From assembly GCA_903889245.1 (NCBI GenBank), contig CAISWQ010000087.1, positions 25,375 through 89,374 of the forward strand: a stretch of DNA of 64,000 bases, given 5' to 3'. Shown in pieces: positions 46,648 to 53,492 of the stretch. The notes under the pieces were generated by a model, which saw only the letters and a program-made list of their open reading frames with translations, ran no database searches and was not told where the DNA came from. This stretch comes from an uncultured Lentisphaerota bacterium (GTDB taxonomy: Bacteria > Verrucomicrobiota > Kiritimatiellia > CAIQIC01). Numbering within the stretch: the first letter of the stretch is position 1; each line of letters starts with the position of its first letter. The position numbers were made by a program, and so were the translations under genes.

Positions 46648-46946
46648 ACAGGCCCGCGCGCCATCACTCGCCGGTCCGCGCCTGGCTTTATCTGGCGCTG
46701 GGTTTCCTGCTCGTGCTGGGTCCGTGGGCGTGGCCGTTCCTGGCGTACTGGGGTGAACCTGATTTGAGTTTCTTCAGGGAAGATATCTTTGGCTTTCGCG
46801 CCGGCTATTTGTTCGGCCCGCTGTGGCTGGGAATGGCACTGGCTGGCTTGGCACTCATCGTGACGGCCAGCCGCGTGCCCGCCGGCCCGCCGCCCACCTG
46901 CACGTGCAACGCCAGGCACAACGGAACGGACAAAGATGAGAAGTAG
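46644..46946 (+). CDS. Small membrane protein (100 aa), last gene of the PadR operon
   Basis: 100 residues from an ATG overlapping the previous stop (ATGA). Two hydrophobic segments: 'AWLYLALGFLLVLGPWAWPF' and 'LFGPLWLGMALAGLALIVTA'. The tail 'PPTCTCNARHNGTDKDEK' is hydrophilic. I do not recognise a family; coupling suggests partnership with the VIT protein. Its last 64 bases are duplicated at 47382-47445. Confidence 0.8.
   Translation: MNRPARHHSPVRAWLYLALGFLLVLGPWAWPFLAYWGEPDLSFFREDIFGFRAGYLFGPLWLGMALAGLALIVTASRVPAGPPPTCTCNARHNGTDKDEK
46883..46946 (+). repeat. 64-bp direct repeat, copy 1
   Basis: The 3' end of the small membrane gene, ending with its TAG. Copy 2 at 47382-47445 differs at two positions only. 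The copies flank about 435 bp containing a heptamer tract and the 71-aa ORF. Confidence 0.95.
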
Positions 46947-46954
46947 CTGTGGAC

Positions 46955-46989
46955 GTCAGTTGTCAGTGGTCATTTGTCAGTTGTCACAT
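46955..46989. repeat. Degenerate heptamer tract (GTCAGTN type)
   Basis: Exactly five 7-nt units: GTCAGTT, GTCAGTG, GTCATTT, GTCAGTT, GTCACAT. Same family as 14674-14708. Confidence 0.93.
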
Positions 46990-47076
46990 AGGGATTCGGG
47001 AGAACTTGATATTGTCTGAACTGGCAGGTAAACGGATTGTGGTCTATACCAGCGGGCCGCGGAAGGACATCTACCA

Positions 47077-47292
47077 ATGAGCATCGCCAGCGCTAAACAC
47101 AAAACCACTGCCGCGCGTCTGCCGGATTTGGATCGGCAAATTGCCAAGGCCCAGACTGTGCTTCGTCAACTGCGCGACTTGGTGGAAGACCTGGATGACC
47201 GCCGCTCCCTGGCCCGCGCCAAGCAACGCAAGGCCGGCAAGCCCGGCGCGAATTGGGCTGCGGTAAAAAAAGAGCTCGGTTTCGAGTTTTAA
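47077..47292 (+). CDS. Small helical hypothetical protein (71 aa)
   Basis: 71 residues, ATG behind GGAAGGACATC. A central amphipathic helix ('PDLDRQIAKAQTVLRQLRDL') is followed by a basic stretch ('RSLARAKQRKAGKP') and a compact end 'WAAVKKELGFEF'. This layout is like small antitoxins or DNA-binding accessory proteins, but no toxin gene is next to it. It is bracketed by the 64-bp direct repeats, so the ORF may be a cassette. Function unknown. Confidence 0.6.
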   Translation: MSIASAKHKTTAARLPDLDRQIAKAQTVLRQLRDLVEDLDDRRSLARAKQRKAGKPGANWAAVKKELGFEF

Positions 47293-47381
47293 GGCCCGCG
47301 CGTTTTCGGGCCTCCCCGTCCGATAATCTGTCCCGATGACGACGAACACACGCTACAAACCTCCTATGACCTCGGCCCCGT

Positions 47382-47445
47382 CGGCCCGCCGCCCACCTGC
47401 ACGCGCAACGCCAGGCACAACGGAACGGACAAAGACGAGAAGTAG
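47382..47445 (+). repeat. 64-bp direct repeat, copy 2
   Basis: Near-identical to 46883-46946, including the in-frame stop, but with no start or membrane-coding part ahead, so it is a gene-end fragment. The surrounding 47293-47549 has no other gene I can support. Confidence 0.95.
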
Positions 47446-47549
47446 CCGCAGCGGATGGAAATGATCGCACCACAACGCAACCACACACCCGCTATTCTTT
47501 TTTCACTGACTGAACTTTGACGTCCGTACAGCGCGTCGAGCTGCTTTCG

Positions 47550-48521
47550 TCACGGCACTGTCGCGGTGATGGGCTCCGTGGGCTGGCTTTCGCCTTTGGC
47601 GTTGCGGGCGATGACGGTGACATCCACCTGCGTACCGGCGGCCACATTCGTCAGGGCCAGCGTGGTCTGGGCGGCTTGGACGAGATGGCTGGCGACTTCC
47701 TGATGAGCGCTCTTGTTGACGGCACGAAAGCGATAACCTGTGGCGCGGCGGGCTTCGGTACACTCCACGAGCAGTAGTTTGCTGCCGGTCGCGCCCGGTG
47801 TCACAACGAGATTCGCGGGTACATCGGGCGTGGTGGGCTCAGACGGCTTATCGAAACCGAAGGCATACCACCGCTCGTCGTCAGCGGCGATGAGTTGTGC
47901 GAGTTCGTCGCGCAGATGGCTGATGCGGACGCTGGCGGCGGCGAAGGCCGCATCGAAGGCGGCTTTCGCCGTGCCGGCGTCGGTCTGACTCTGGTTGCGG
48001 GCGGACTCGGCATCGCTGAGCGCCTGAACAGCGGCTTCGCACGCGGCGGCGGTACAGGCGACGCCCTGGAAGTTCGGCATTTCGCGGGTGGGATGCTGGC
48101 CGTAATAGCCGCGCAAGTGCTGGAGCAAGGCCAGCGGTGCCGTCGGGATGGCGAGCGAGCCGCTGGTGAAGCCCACGGAGTCCCATTGCGCGTTCCAACT
48201 TTCGCCGAGGACGGGCGTGAGGGTGCGGACACACATGCGGGCGAGGAAGCGGCCCTGGCTGTTGGCCGTATGCAGTGCGGCGATCTTGGCAGACTTGTTT
48301 GCCCGCGCCTGGTCCCAAGCGAACTTGAGGCCGGGAAGGGCCGGTGGATGGCCGCCGGGACCGGCAGGCGCGCCGACGAGGGCGATGAGGTCGGCCCGGA
48401 TGGCGGCCTCCGTGTTATGCGCCAGACCAATGGCCGTACCGTGGGTATGTGCGCCATCGGCGGCAGCCTCCAGCAGTTGAATGAGGGGCTCATAGGCTTT
48501 GGGTGTGCTGTTATCGGCCAT
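47550..48521 (-). CDS. Hypothetical protein with C-terminal fibronectin type III domain
   Basis: 323 residues, ATG 48521 with AAAGGAG upstream on the minus strand; no signal peptide. The first 230 residues are mostly helical ('WNAQWDSVGFTSGSLAIP', 'LLQHLRGYYGQHPTREMPN', 'HLRDELAQLIAADDERWYAF'), a family I associate with PVC genomes but whose role is unknown. Residues about 235-323 are an FN3 domain ('VPANLVVTPGATGSKLLLVE', 'NVAAGTQVDVTVIARNAKGE'). Directly upstream of its start lies the 41-bp-period array. Confidence 0.8.
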   Translation of the reverse strand: MADNSTPKAYEPLIQLLEAAADGAHTHGTAIGLAHNTEAAIRADLIALVGAPAGPGGHPPALPGLKFAWDQARANKSAKIAALHTANSQGRFLARMCVRTLTPVLGESWNAQWDSVGFTSGSLAIPTAPLALLQHLRGYYGQHPTREMPNFQGVACTAAACEAAVQALSDAESARNQSQTDAGTAKAAFDAAFAAASVRISHLRDELAQLIAADDERWYAFGFDKPSEPTTPDVPANLVVTPGATGSKLLLVECTEARRATGYRFRAVNKSAHQEVASHLVQAAQTTLALTNVAAGTQVDVTVIARNAKGESQPTEPITATVP

Positions 48522-48570
48522 TTTTGGACTCCTTTCCTGCGTTTTTCCTCATTTTATCGCCAAAAACTTC

Positions 48571-48775
48571 ACCGCTGTACCGCAGTCCGATATTTTGCTG
48601 ATAAATATCAGGCCGCCGTGCCGCATTCCCATAATTTGTAAGTAATATATCCATCGCAGCGCCGCGCAGATATTCTTTTAATAAATATATGTCGCCGCTG
48701 CACCGCGGGATTAAATAATTAGATAAACTATCTCGCCGCTGCACCGCACGCCAATTTTGGGATGCTTTTTGATGC
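48571..48775. repeat. Five-unit tandem array, exact 41-bp period
   Basis: Units start at 48571, 48612, 48653, 48694 and 48735. Each opens with a GC-rich 13-bp core (GCCGCTGCACCGC in units 4 and 5; variants in 1-3) and continues with a 28-bp AT-rich tail ending near ATAAATAT(C). The tails vary more than the cores. It is in a 526-base gap (48522-49047), upstream of the FN3 gene; 48776-48900 is AT-rich with no gene. Confidence 0.9.
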
Positions 48776-48904
48776 CTTACACGACATCAACCATAAATTC
48801 GTTTCCATTCCTTAATGATAAAAGCAACCCGTATGCACATCCCGCTTTTATAAAGCCCCCCGCGCAACGTCAAATCTAATTTACCGGACCCCGCCGTCCA
48901 CCTT

Positions 48905-49044
48905 TTCCAAGGCTCGGAATTTTTGGTGCGGTTTTTTCCAGGGCTCGGAAAAGTTTTGGCAGATTTTCCCGAGGCTCGGAACGGCGGGGGCTTGTTTCTT
49001 CCAAGGTCTGGAAAAAGCGCGGGTGGCGTTTCCAATCCTTGGAA
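48905..49044. repeat. Five palindromes at 30-33-bp spacing
   Basis: Copies at 48905, 48936, 48966 (16-bp variant), 48999 and 49030. The first three share a CTCGGAA right arm, a sub-type not seen elsewhere. The array ends three bases from the stop of the symporter gene. Confidence 0.93.
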
Positions 49045-49047
49045 AGG

Positions 49048-50985
49048 TCAGTGCGGGGTGGAGTCGACGCGGCCGTTGTCGGTGTTGTCGCGGCGGGCGG
49101 TGGCGAGGGCGTCGAAGAAGCGGCGCAGGTCCTTGAGCCCGCCAATGGTGAACCAGAGGGTCGTCAGCGTGCTGACCACCAGCGGAATGAGGACGCCGAC
49201 CATCCACCAGTAGTTTTTCCACCACAGCAGCGGCCACGGGCTGACGAGATTCCAGACGACGCCCACAAGGAAGATGGCGAGGAACAACATGGTCCACGCG
49301 AACAGGCCGCCGGCGATCCAGCGGTCGCCGCGCGTGAACTCGGCGTCGAAGCCGGCGAGCCGGCCCCAGGTGATTTTTTTCTTCCCGGGTGCGGCGGTGC
49401 TGACGTTGGCCTCGACGGCGTGCCGGCCGCGGTGCAGCAGTTGGTCGAGGTCGAAGTCGCGCCGGCAGGTCAGCAGGGAGAGGGTGACGTAGGTGGAGAT
49501 CGCGCCAAGCTGCGCGATGAACTGCATCCAGACGCCGTTGATCGGGAACTGGGGGTCCACCTGGCGGATGACGAGGCCGGTGACGGCGAGTGTCGAGCCG
49601 GTACACAGGCTGACCCACGCGGCGGGCGTCGTGCCCTTGCGCCAGTAGAGGCCGATGACGAGCACCGCGCCGGCGCCGGAATAGATCGCGCCGGTGATGG
49701 CAAAAAACATCAGGATGTAGTCGGTCTGCGGGAAGACCAGGCTGAATACGAAGGCGAAGGCGGCGACGCCGGTGATCGCCCAGCGCAGCAGGCGCAGGTG
49801 GGCGGCGGGTGCGAGCACGGCCTTGCGCAACGGCAGGATCACGTCCTGCACAAGGATGCTGCCCCAGGAGTGCATATAGGAGCCATCGCACGCGAGCATG
49901 GCAAAGAGCAGAATGGCGGCGAGTACGCCGCGGATGCCATCCGGCAGCAGGGTGGCCAGCGCCACCGGCACGGTCATCTGCGTCTGGATCGCGGGGCTGG
50001 CGATGTCCTTGAGCTGGTCCTGTACCTGCGCGGCGCCGGCGGCGAAGTCGGCGTGATGCAGGAAGGTGTAGGCGCAGACGGCGAGCAGCAGGAACATCAG
50101 GCCGCGCGCGTAATCGCGCCACTTGCCGAGGATGTTCGCCATCTTCGCCTCGTGCGGGCTGGCGGCGGACGCCTTGAACGCGTGGCCACCCTGCCAGCTC
50201 CCGTAGGCATAGCAGCTCGTGAAGATGCCCAGCAGCACATACCAGATGTTGAAATCCTTCAGCTTGAGCGAGTCGAACGGATTGAGCAGCGAATGGCCCG
50301 GCGGCGGCGCGGCGAGCGCACTGGTGATCTGGTCCCAACGGAACAACCAGAGCAGGGCCACGATCACCACGATGTAAAACAGGCCGGAGAGCATGCCCTC
50401 CAGGAACGTCGCGACGAGAATCGTGATCTGCCCGCCGGCGACCGTGAGCAACAGCGCCGTGCCCACGAAGACGACCATCAACAGCGCATAGGTCGGTACC
50501 GTGCAGCCGCCGATCAGGAGCGCCTCCGGCAGGCCACAGAAATAGACGAAGAACCGCGCGCCGACCGCCGGAAAGATACCGAAGTTGACCACGCCCGCCG
50601 TGAACGCCACCAGCCCCGCGAACACGCGGAAGTTGCGGCTGTAGCGCCTTTCGAGGAACTGCGAGAGCGTCAGCGCGCGCGTCTGGCGGTAGCGGTAGAC
50701 CACATAGCCGGAGAGCGCCAACAGCAGCGCCGCGATCACCGTGAGCATCTGCCACCAGATGATCGTAAAGCCCGCAACGTAGAGCATCTCGAAGCTGGCG
50801 ACCGCGCTGACCAACCCGTAGAGCGACTCGCCTTGCGCCGTGCAGAGCAGGTAGCGGTGCGCGCAGCGGTTCGCGGCCATGAAATCGGCGACGCTGCGCG
50901 TCATCCGCCGCGTGCGCGCCACCAGCCAGACGACCACGGCCAGCGGCAGCAGCACCATCACCCAATCCAGAACCTGCATGTGCAT
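49048..50985 (-). CDS. Sodium:solute symporter (SSS family)
   Basis: 645 residues from ATG 50985; the farther ATG at 51021 falls inside a palindrome and is rejected, and 50979 is an alternative. About 14 hydrophobic helices. The first is 'VLDWVMVLLPLAVVVWLVA'; 'SVADFMAANRCAHRYLL' and 'LSQFLERRYSRNFRVFAG' are typical SSS loops around helices 1-3. It imports a sugar, carboxylate or nucleoside with Na+ across the inner membrane; substrate unknown. Palindrome arrays flank it on both sides (48905-49044 and 51016-51062). Confidence 0.92.
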   Translation of the reverse strand: MHMQVLDWVMVLLPLAVVVWLVARTRRMTRSVADFMAANRCAHRYLLCTAQGESLYGLVSAVASFEMLYVAGFTIIWWQMLTVIAALLLALSGYVVYRYRQTRALTLSQFLERRYSRNFRVFAGLVAFTAGVVNFGIFPAVGARFFVYFCGLPEALLIGGCTVPTYALLMVVFVGTALLLTVAGGQITILVATFLEGMLSGLFYIVVIVALLWLFRWDQITSALAAPPPGHSLLNPFDSLKLKDFNIWYVLLGIFTSCYAYGSWQGGHAFKASAASPHEAKMANILGKWRDYARGLMFLLLAVCAYTFLHHADFAAGAAQVQDQLKDIASPAIQTQMTVPVALATLLPDGIRGVLAAILLFAMLACDGSYMHSWGSILVQDVILPLRKAVLAPAAHLRLLRWAITGVAAFAFVFSLVFPQTDYILMFFAITGAIYSGAGAVLVIGLYWRKGTTPAAWVSLCTGSTLAVTGLVIRQVDPQFPINGVWMQFIAQLGAISTYVTLSLLTCRRDFDLDQLLHRGRHAVEANVSTAAPGKKKITWGRLAGFDAEFTRGDRWIAGGLFAWTMLFLAIFLVGVVWNLVSPWPLLWWKNYWWMVGVLIPLVVSTLTTLWFTIGGLKDLRRFFDALATARRDNTDNGRVDSTPH

Positions 50986-51015
50986 CGCGCGCAGGGTACA
51001 AAGTGCCGCGCGGTT

Positions 51016-51062
51016 TTCCAAGGATGGGAAAGGGACAACACCGCTTTTCCCAGACCCTGGAA
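51016..51062. repeat. Palindrome pair, 31-bp spacing
   Basis: TTCCAAGGATGGGAA (51016-51030) and a 16-bp variant TTCCCAGACCCTGGAA (51047-51062), just upstream of the symporter gene. Confidence 0.9.
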
Positions 51063-51155
51063 CAGCCGGCTCGCACGCCTCCGCCGCCGGGAATCAAAGA
51101 TGGGCGGCTCCGCTCATGACGTCATGGGCCGTCAAAACGGTGGCCGGGCGCAGGG

Positions 51156-52088
51156 TCACTCAAAGGCGCTGGCGACGGGCTGGCCGTCGAGGTCGGCGGG
51201 GGGCTTGATGTCGAGCAGCCAGAGGGCGGTGGCGGTGGTGTCGCAGGTCAGGACGGGCGCGGTGATGGTACAGTTTTTCTTCACGCCCTTGCCCCACGCG
51301 ACCCACGGAACGGTCATATCGTCGGGGATGTTCAAGCCGTGGGTCTTGGCGTGGCCGCCGTGGTCGGCGGTGACGATGATGACGCTCGTCTCCAGCAAAC
51401 CCGCCTTGCGGATCGCCTTGAGCATGGTATCGAGGCCGGCGTCCTCATCGGCAAACGCCTGCCTCTGCTCCGGTGAGCCCCAGCCGAATTTGTGGCCGGT
51501 GCTGTCGGTATCGGTGAAGTGGATGAAGCAGAGCGTGGGCTGCTTGGCCGCGATATAGGCGGCGGCATCGGCGGAGACGGTCTTCGCCAGCACCGTGCCC
51601 TCCTTGGTCGGCTTCTTCTCGCCCTCCATCAGCTTGGTGACCTCACCGGAGACTTTGCGGTTGTAGCCGAACTCGTCCACACTGCCGGGCACAAGCAGGT
51701 GCTTGAATTTCTCCTTGCCGACGAACATCGCGGTGGAGCCGCCGGCCTGTTTCACCAACGAGAAGACCGTGGGTACCTTGACCACGCCAGCCTCCGGCTT
51801 GTAACTGTTCCAGGTCACCAGATGTTTCGCTGGCTGCACACCGGTCAGCATGGAGACGTGTGAGGGCAGCGTGCTGCTGGGCACGGTGGTCTGCGCGCCC
51901 CAGGTGCAGGCGCCCTCGGCCACGAGGCGCTTGAGTACCGGCATCTGACTTTGCTGGATTACATCGGGCTTCCCGCCATCGAGGCTGATGATGAACACAT
52001 GCTCGGCCCGCCGCCCGGCGAAGGCGGAGCAGGTCAGCAGCAGGAGGGCGAGGCACAGCGCGGCGCGACGGGTCAGATTTGTTTGCAT
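51156..52088 (-). CDS. Secreted alkaline-phosphatase-superfamily phosphodiesterase
   Basis: 310 residues from ATG 52088 with signal peptide 'ALCLALLLLTCSAFAG'. Metal-site and nucleophile motifs are in place: 'HVFIISLDGGKPDVI' (Asp), 'SSTLPSHVSMLTG' (Thr nucleophile), 'CFIHFTDTDSTGHKFG' (Asp, His), 'VTADHGGHAKTHG' (Asp-His and His). This is the nucleotide pyrophosphatase/phosphodiesterase type. It should hydrolyse a phosphodiester in the periplasm. Divergent from the PQQ-propeller gene with 102 bases between. Confidence 0.92.
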   Translation of the reverse strand: MQTNLTRRAALCLALLLLTCSAFAGRRAEHVFIISLDGGKPDVIQQSQMPVLKRLVAEGACTWGAQTTVPSSTLPSHVSMLTGVQPAKHLVTWNSYKPEAGVVKVPTVFSLVKQAGGSTAMFVGKEKFKHLLVPGSVDEFGYNRKVSGEVTKLMEGEKKPTKEGTVLAKTVSADAAAYIAAKQPTLCFIHFTDTDSTGHKFGWGSPEQRQAFADEDAGLDTMLKAIRKAGLLETSVIIVTADHGGHAKTHGLNIPDDMTVPWVAWGKGVKKNCTITAPVLTCDTTATALWLLDIKPPADLDGQPVASAFE

Positions 52089-52190
52089 GGCGCGGAACAT
52101 ACGGGCGACTTCCCTCGCATGCAAGCAGGCACCACAACTTCACGAAATTCCCCTGACCAGCGGCGGGGCTTCGTGTACTCTGCCGCCACT

Positions 52191-53492
52191 ATGAACAAAT
52201 CATTACCGCTTCTCGTCGTTGCGTTGCTGGGGCTGATGGCGGCGCGCGCCGAAAACTGGGCGCAGTGGCGCGGCCCGAACAACAACGGCTCGACCACGGC
52301 GACCGGCCTGCCGGTGACGTGGAGCAAGACGGAAAACGTCGCGTGGGTCGCGCCGCTGCCCGGACCCAGCGGCGCGACACCGGCGGTCTGGGGCGACGCG
52401 CTCTTCGTCACCAGTCCCGACGAGGCTGGCAATCTGCTGCTGCTCTGCCTCGACCGCGCGAGCGGCAAGGTGCGCTGGCAGAAGCAGCTCGGCACGGGCA
52501 ACTTCACCAAGGGGAACAACAACTGCGCCTCGCCCTCGCCGGTGACCGACGGCAAGCTGGTGATCGCGATGTTCGGCAGCGGCGATCTCGCGGCGCTGGA
52601 TTTTTCCGGCCAAGTGCTCTGGTCGCGCCAGCTCGAAAAGGAATATGGCAAGCTGGCGATCAACTGGCTCTACGGCGCGAGCCCGCTGCTCCATGGCGGC
52701 CGCCTCTACGTCCAGTTACTCCAGCGCAATCCGCCGACCTACAAGCACGCGCTCGATGACAAGCCCACGCGCGAGTCGTTCCTGTTCTGCCTCGATCCGC
52801 AGACCGGCCACTATCTCTGGAAGCAGCCGCGCACGACCGAGGCGCTGGCCGAGTGCATGGAATCCTACGCGACACCGATCCCGTTCCGCGGCAAACAGGG
52901 CGACGAGATTCTGCTCGCCGGCGGCGACTACGTGACCGCGCACGACGCCGCGACCGGCAAGGAACTGTGGCGCTGCGGCGGGCTCAACCCGCGCCATCAG
53001 GAATGGGGTCGCATCGTGCCCTCCGTCGTGACCTGCGGCGATTTCGCTTATGCCTGTGGCCCGAAGCGCGAGATGTTCCAGGCGATCCGCGACGGCGGGC
53101 AGGGCGATGTCAGCGCGACGCACGTCGCGTGGCGCATCACGGAGAACGCGCCGGATGTCTGCACGCCGCTCGTCATGGATGGCAAGCTCTTCGCGCTCGA
53201 TGGTGATAAGAAGGTGCTGTACCGCGTCAATCCGCGGACCGGCGTCAAGCTGTGGAGCGGCGAGTGGCCGGTGGATGGTGTCACGCGCGCCTCGCTGACC
53301 GGCGCCGAGGGCAAGCTCTATGGCATCAGCGAGAGCGGCAAGATCGTCGTCGCCGAGGCCGGCAACGCCTACAAGATTCTCGCCGTGAACACGCTCGGCG
53401 AGGCGCCGTGCCGCGCCTCGATCGCCATCAGCGACGGCCAGCTCTTCATCCGCACCGCGAAGAACCTCTATTGCATCGGGGCGCGGAAATGA
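52191..53492 (+). CDS. PQQ-like beta-propeller secreted protein
   Basis: 433 residues with signal peptide 'LPLLVVALLGLMAARAEN'. It opens with the PVC-typical 'WAQWRGPNNNGSTTATGLP' and carries repeated propeller blades ('LLCLDRASGKVRWQKQLG', 'AHDAATGKELWRCGG', 'YRVNPRTGVKLWSGEWP'). The blades are BamB/PQQ-like; no quinone-enzyme active-site residues are evident, so a binding or scaffold role is as likely as a dehydrogenase. Its stop overlaps the next start (ATGA). Confidence 0.92.
   Translation: MNKSLPLLVVALLGLMAARAENWAQWRGPNNNGSTTATGLPVTWSKTENVAWVAPLPGPSGATPAVWGDALFVTSPDEAGNLLLLCLDRASGKVRWQKQLGTGNFTKGNNNCASPSPVTDGKLVIAMFGSGDLAALDFSGQVLWSRQLEKEYGKLAINWLYGASPLLHGGRLYVQLLQRNPPTYKHALDDKPTRESFLFCLDPQTGHYLWKQPRTTEALAECMESYATPIPFRGKQGDEILLAGGDYVTAHDAATGKELWRCGGLNPRHQEWGRIVPSVVTCGDFAYACGPKREMFQAIRDGGQGDVSATHVAWRITENAPDVCTPLVMDGKLFALDGDKKVLYRVNPRTGVKLWSGEWPVDGVTRASLTGAEGKLYGISESGKIVVAEAGNAYKILAVNTLGEAPCRASIAISDGQLFIRTAKNLYCIGARK

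Noticed and set aside
47077..47292. Toxin-antitoxin pair
   Set aside because: The small protein could resemble an antitoxin, but no toxin-like ORF lies next to it.
48511..48744. 77-aa minus-strand ORF through the 41-bp array
   Set aside because: The period of 41 is not a multiple of three, so the repeats are read in different frames; the conserved signal is in DNA and not in protein.
48571..48775. CRISPR array with 13-bp repeats and 28-bp spacers
   Set aside because: The spacing looks CRISPR-like, but the core is too short and varies, and the tails share sequence with each other. No cas gene.
49039..51558. 839-aa plus-strand ORF opposite the symporter
   Set aside because: Charged low-complexity translation; the minus strand carries a full SSS transporter.
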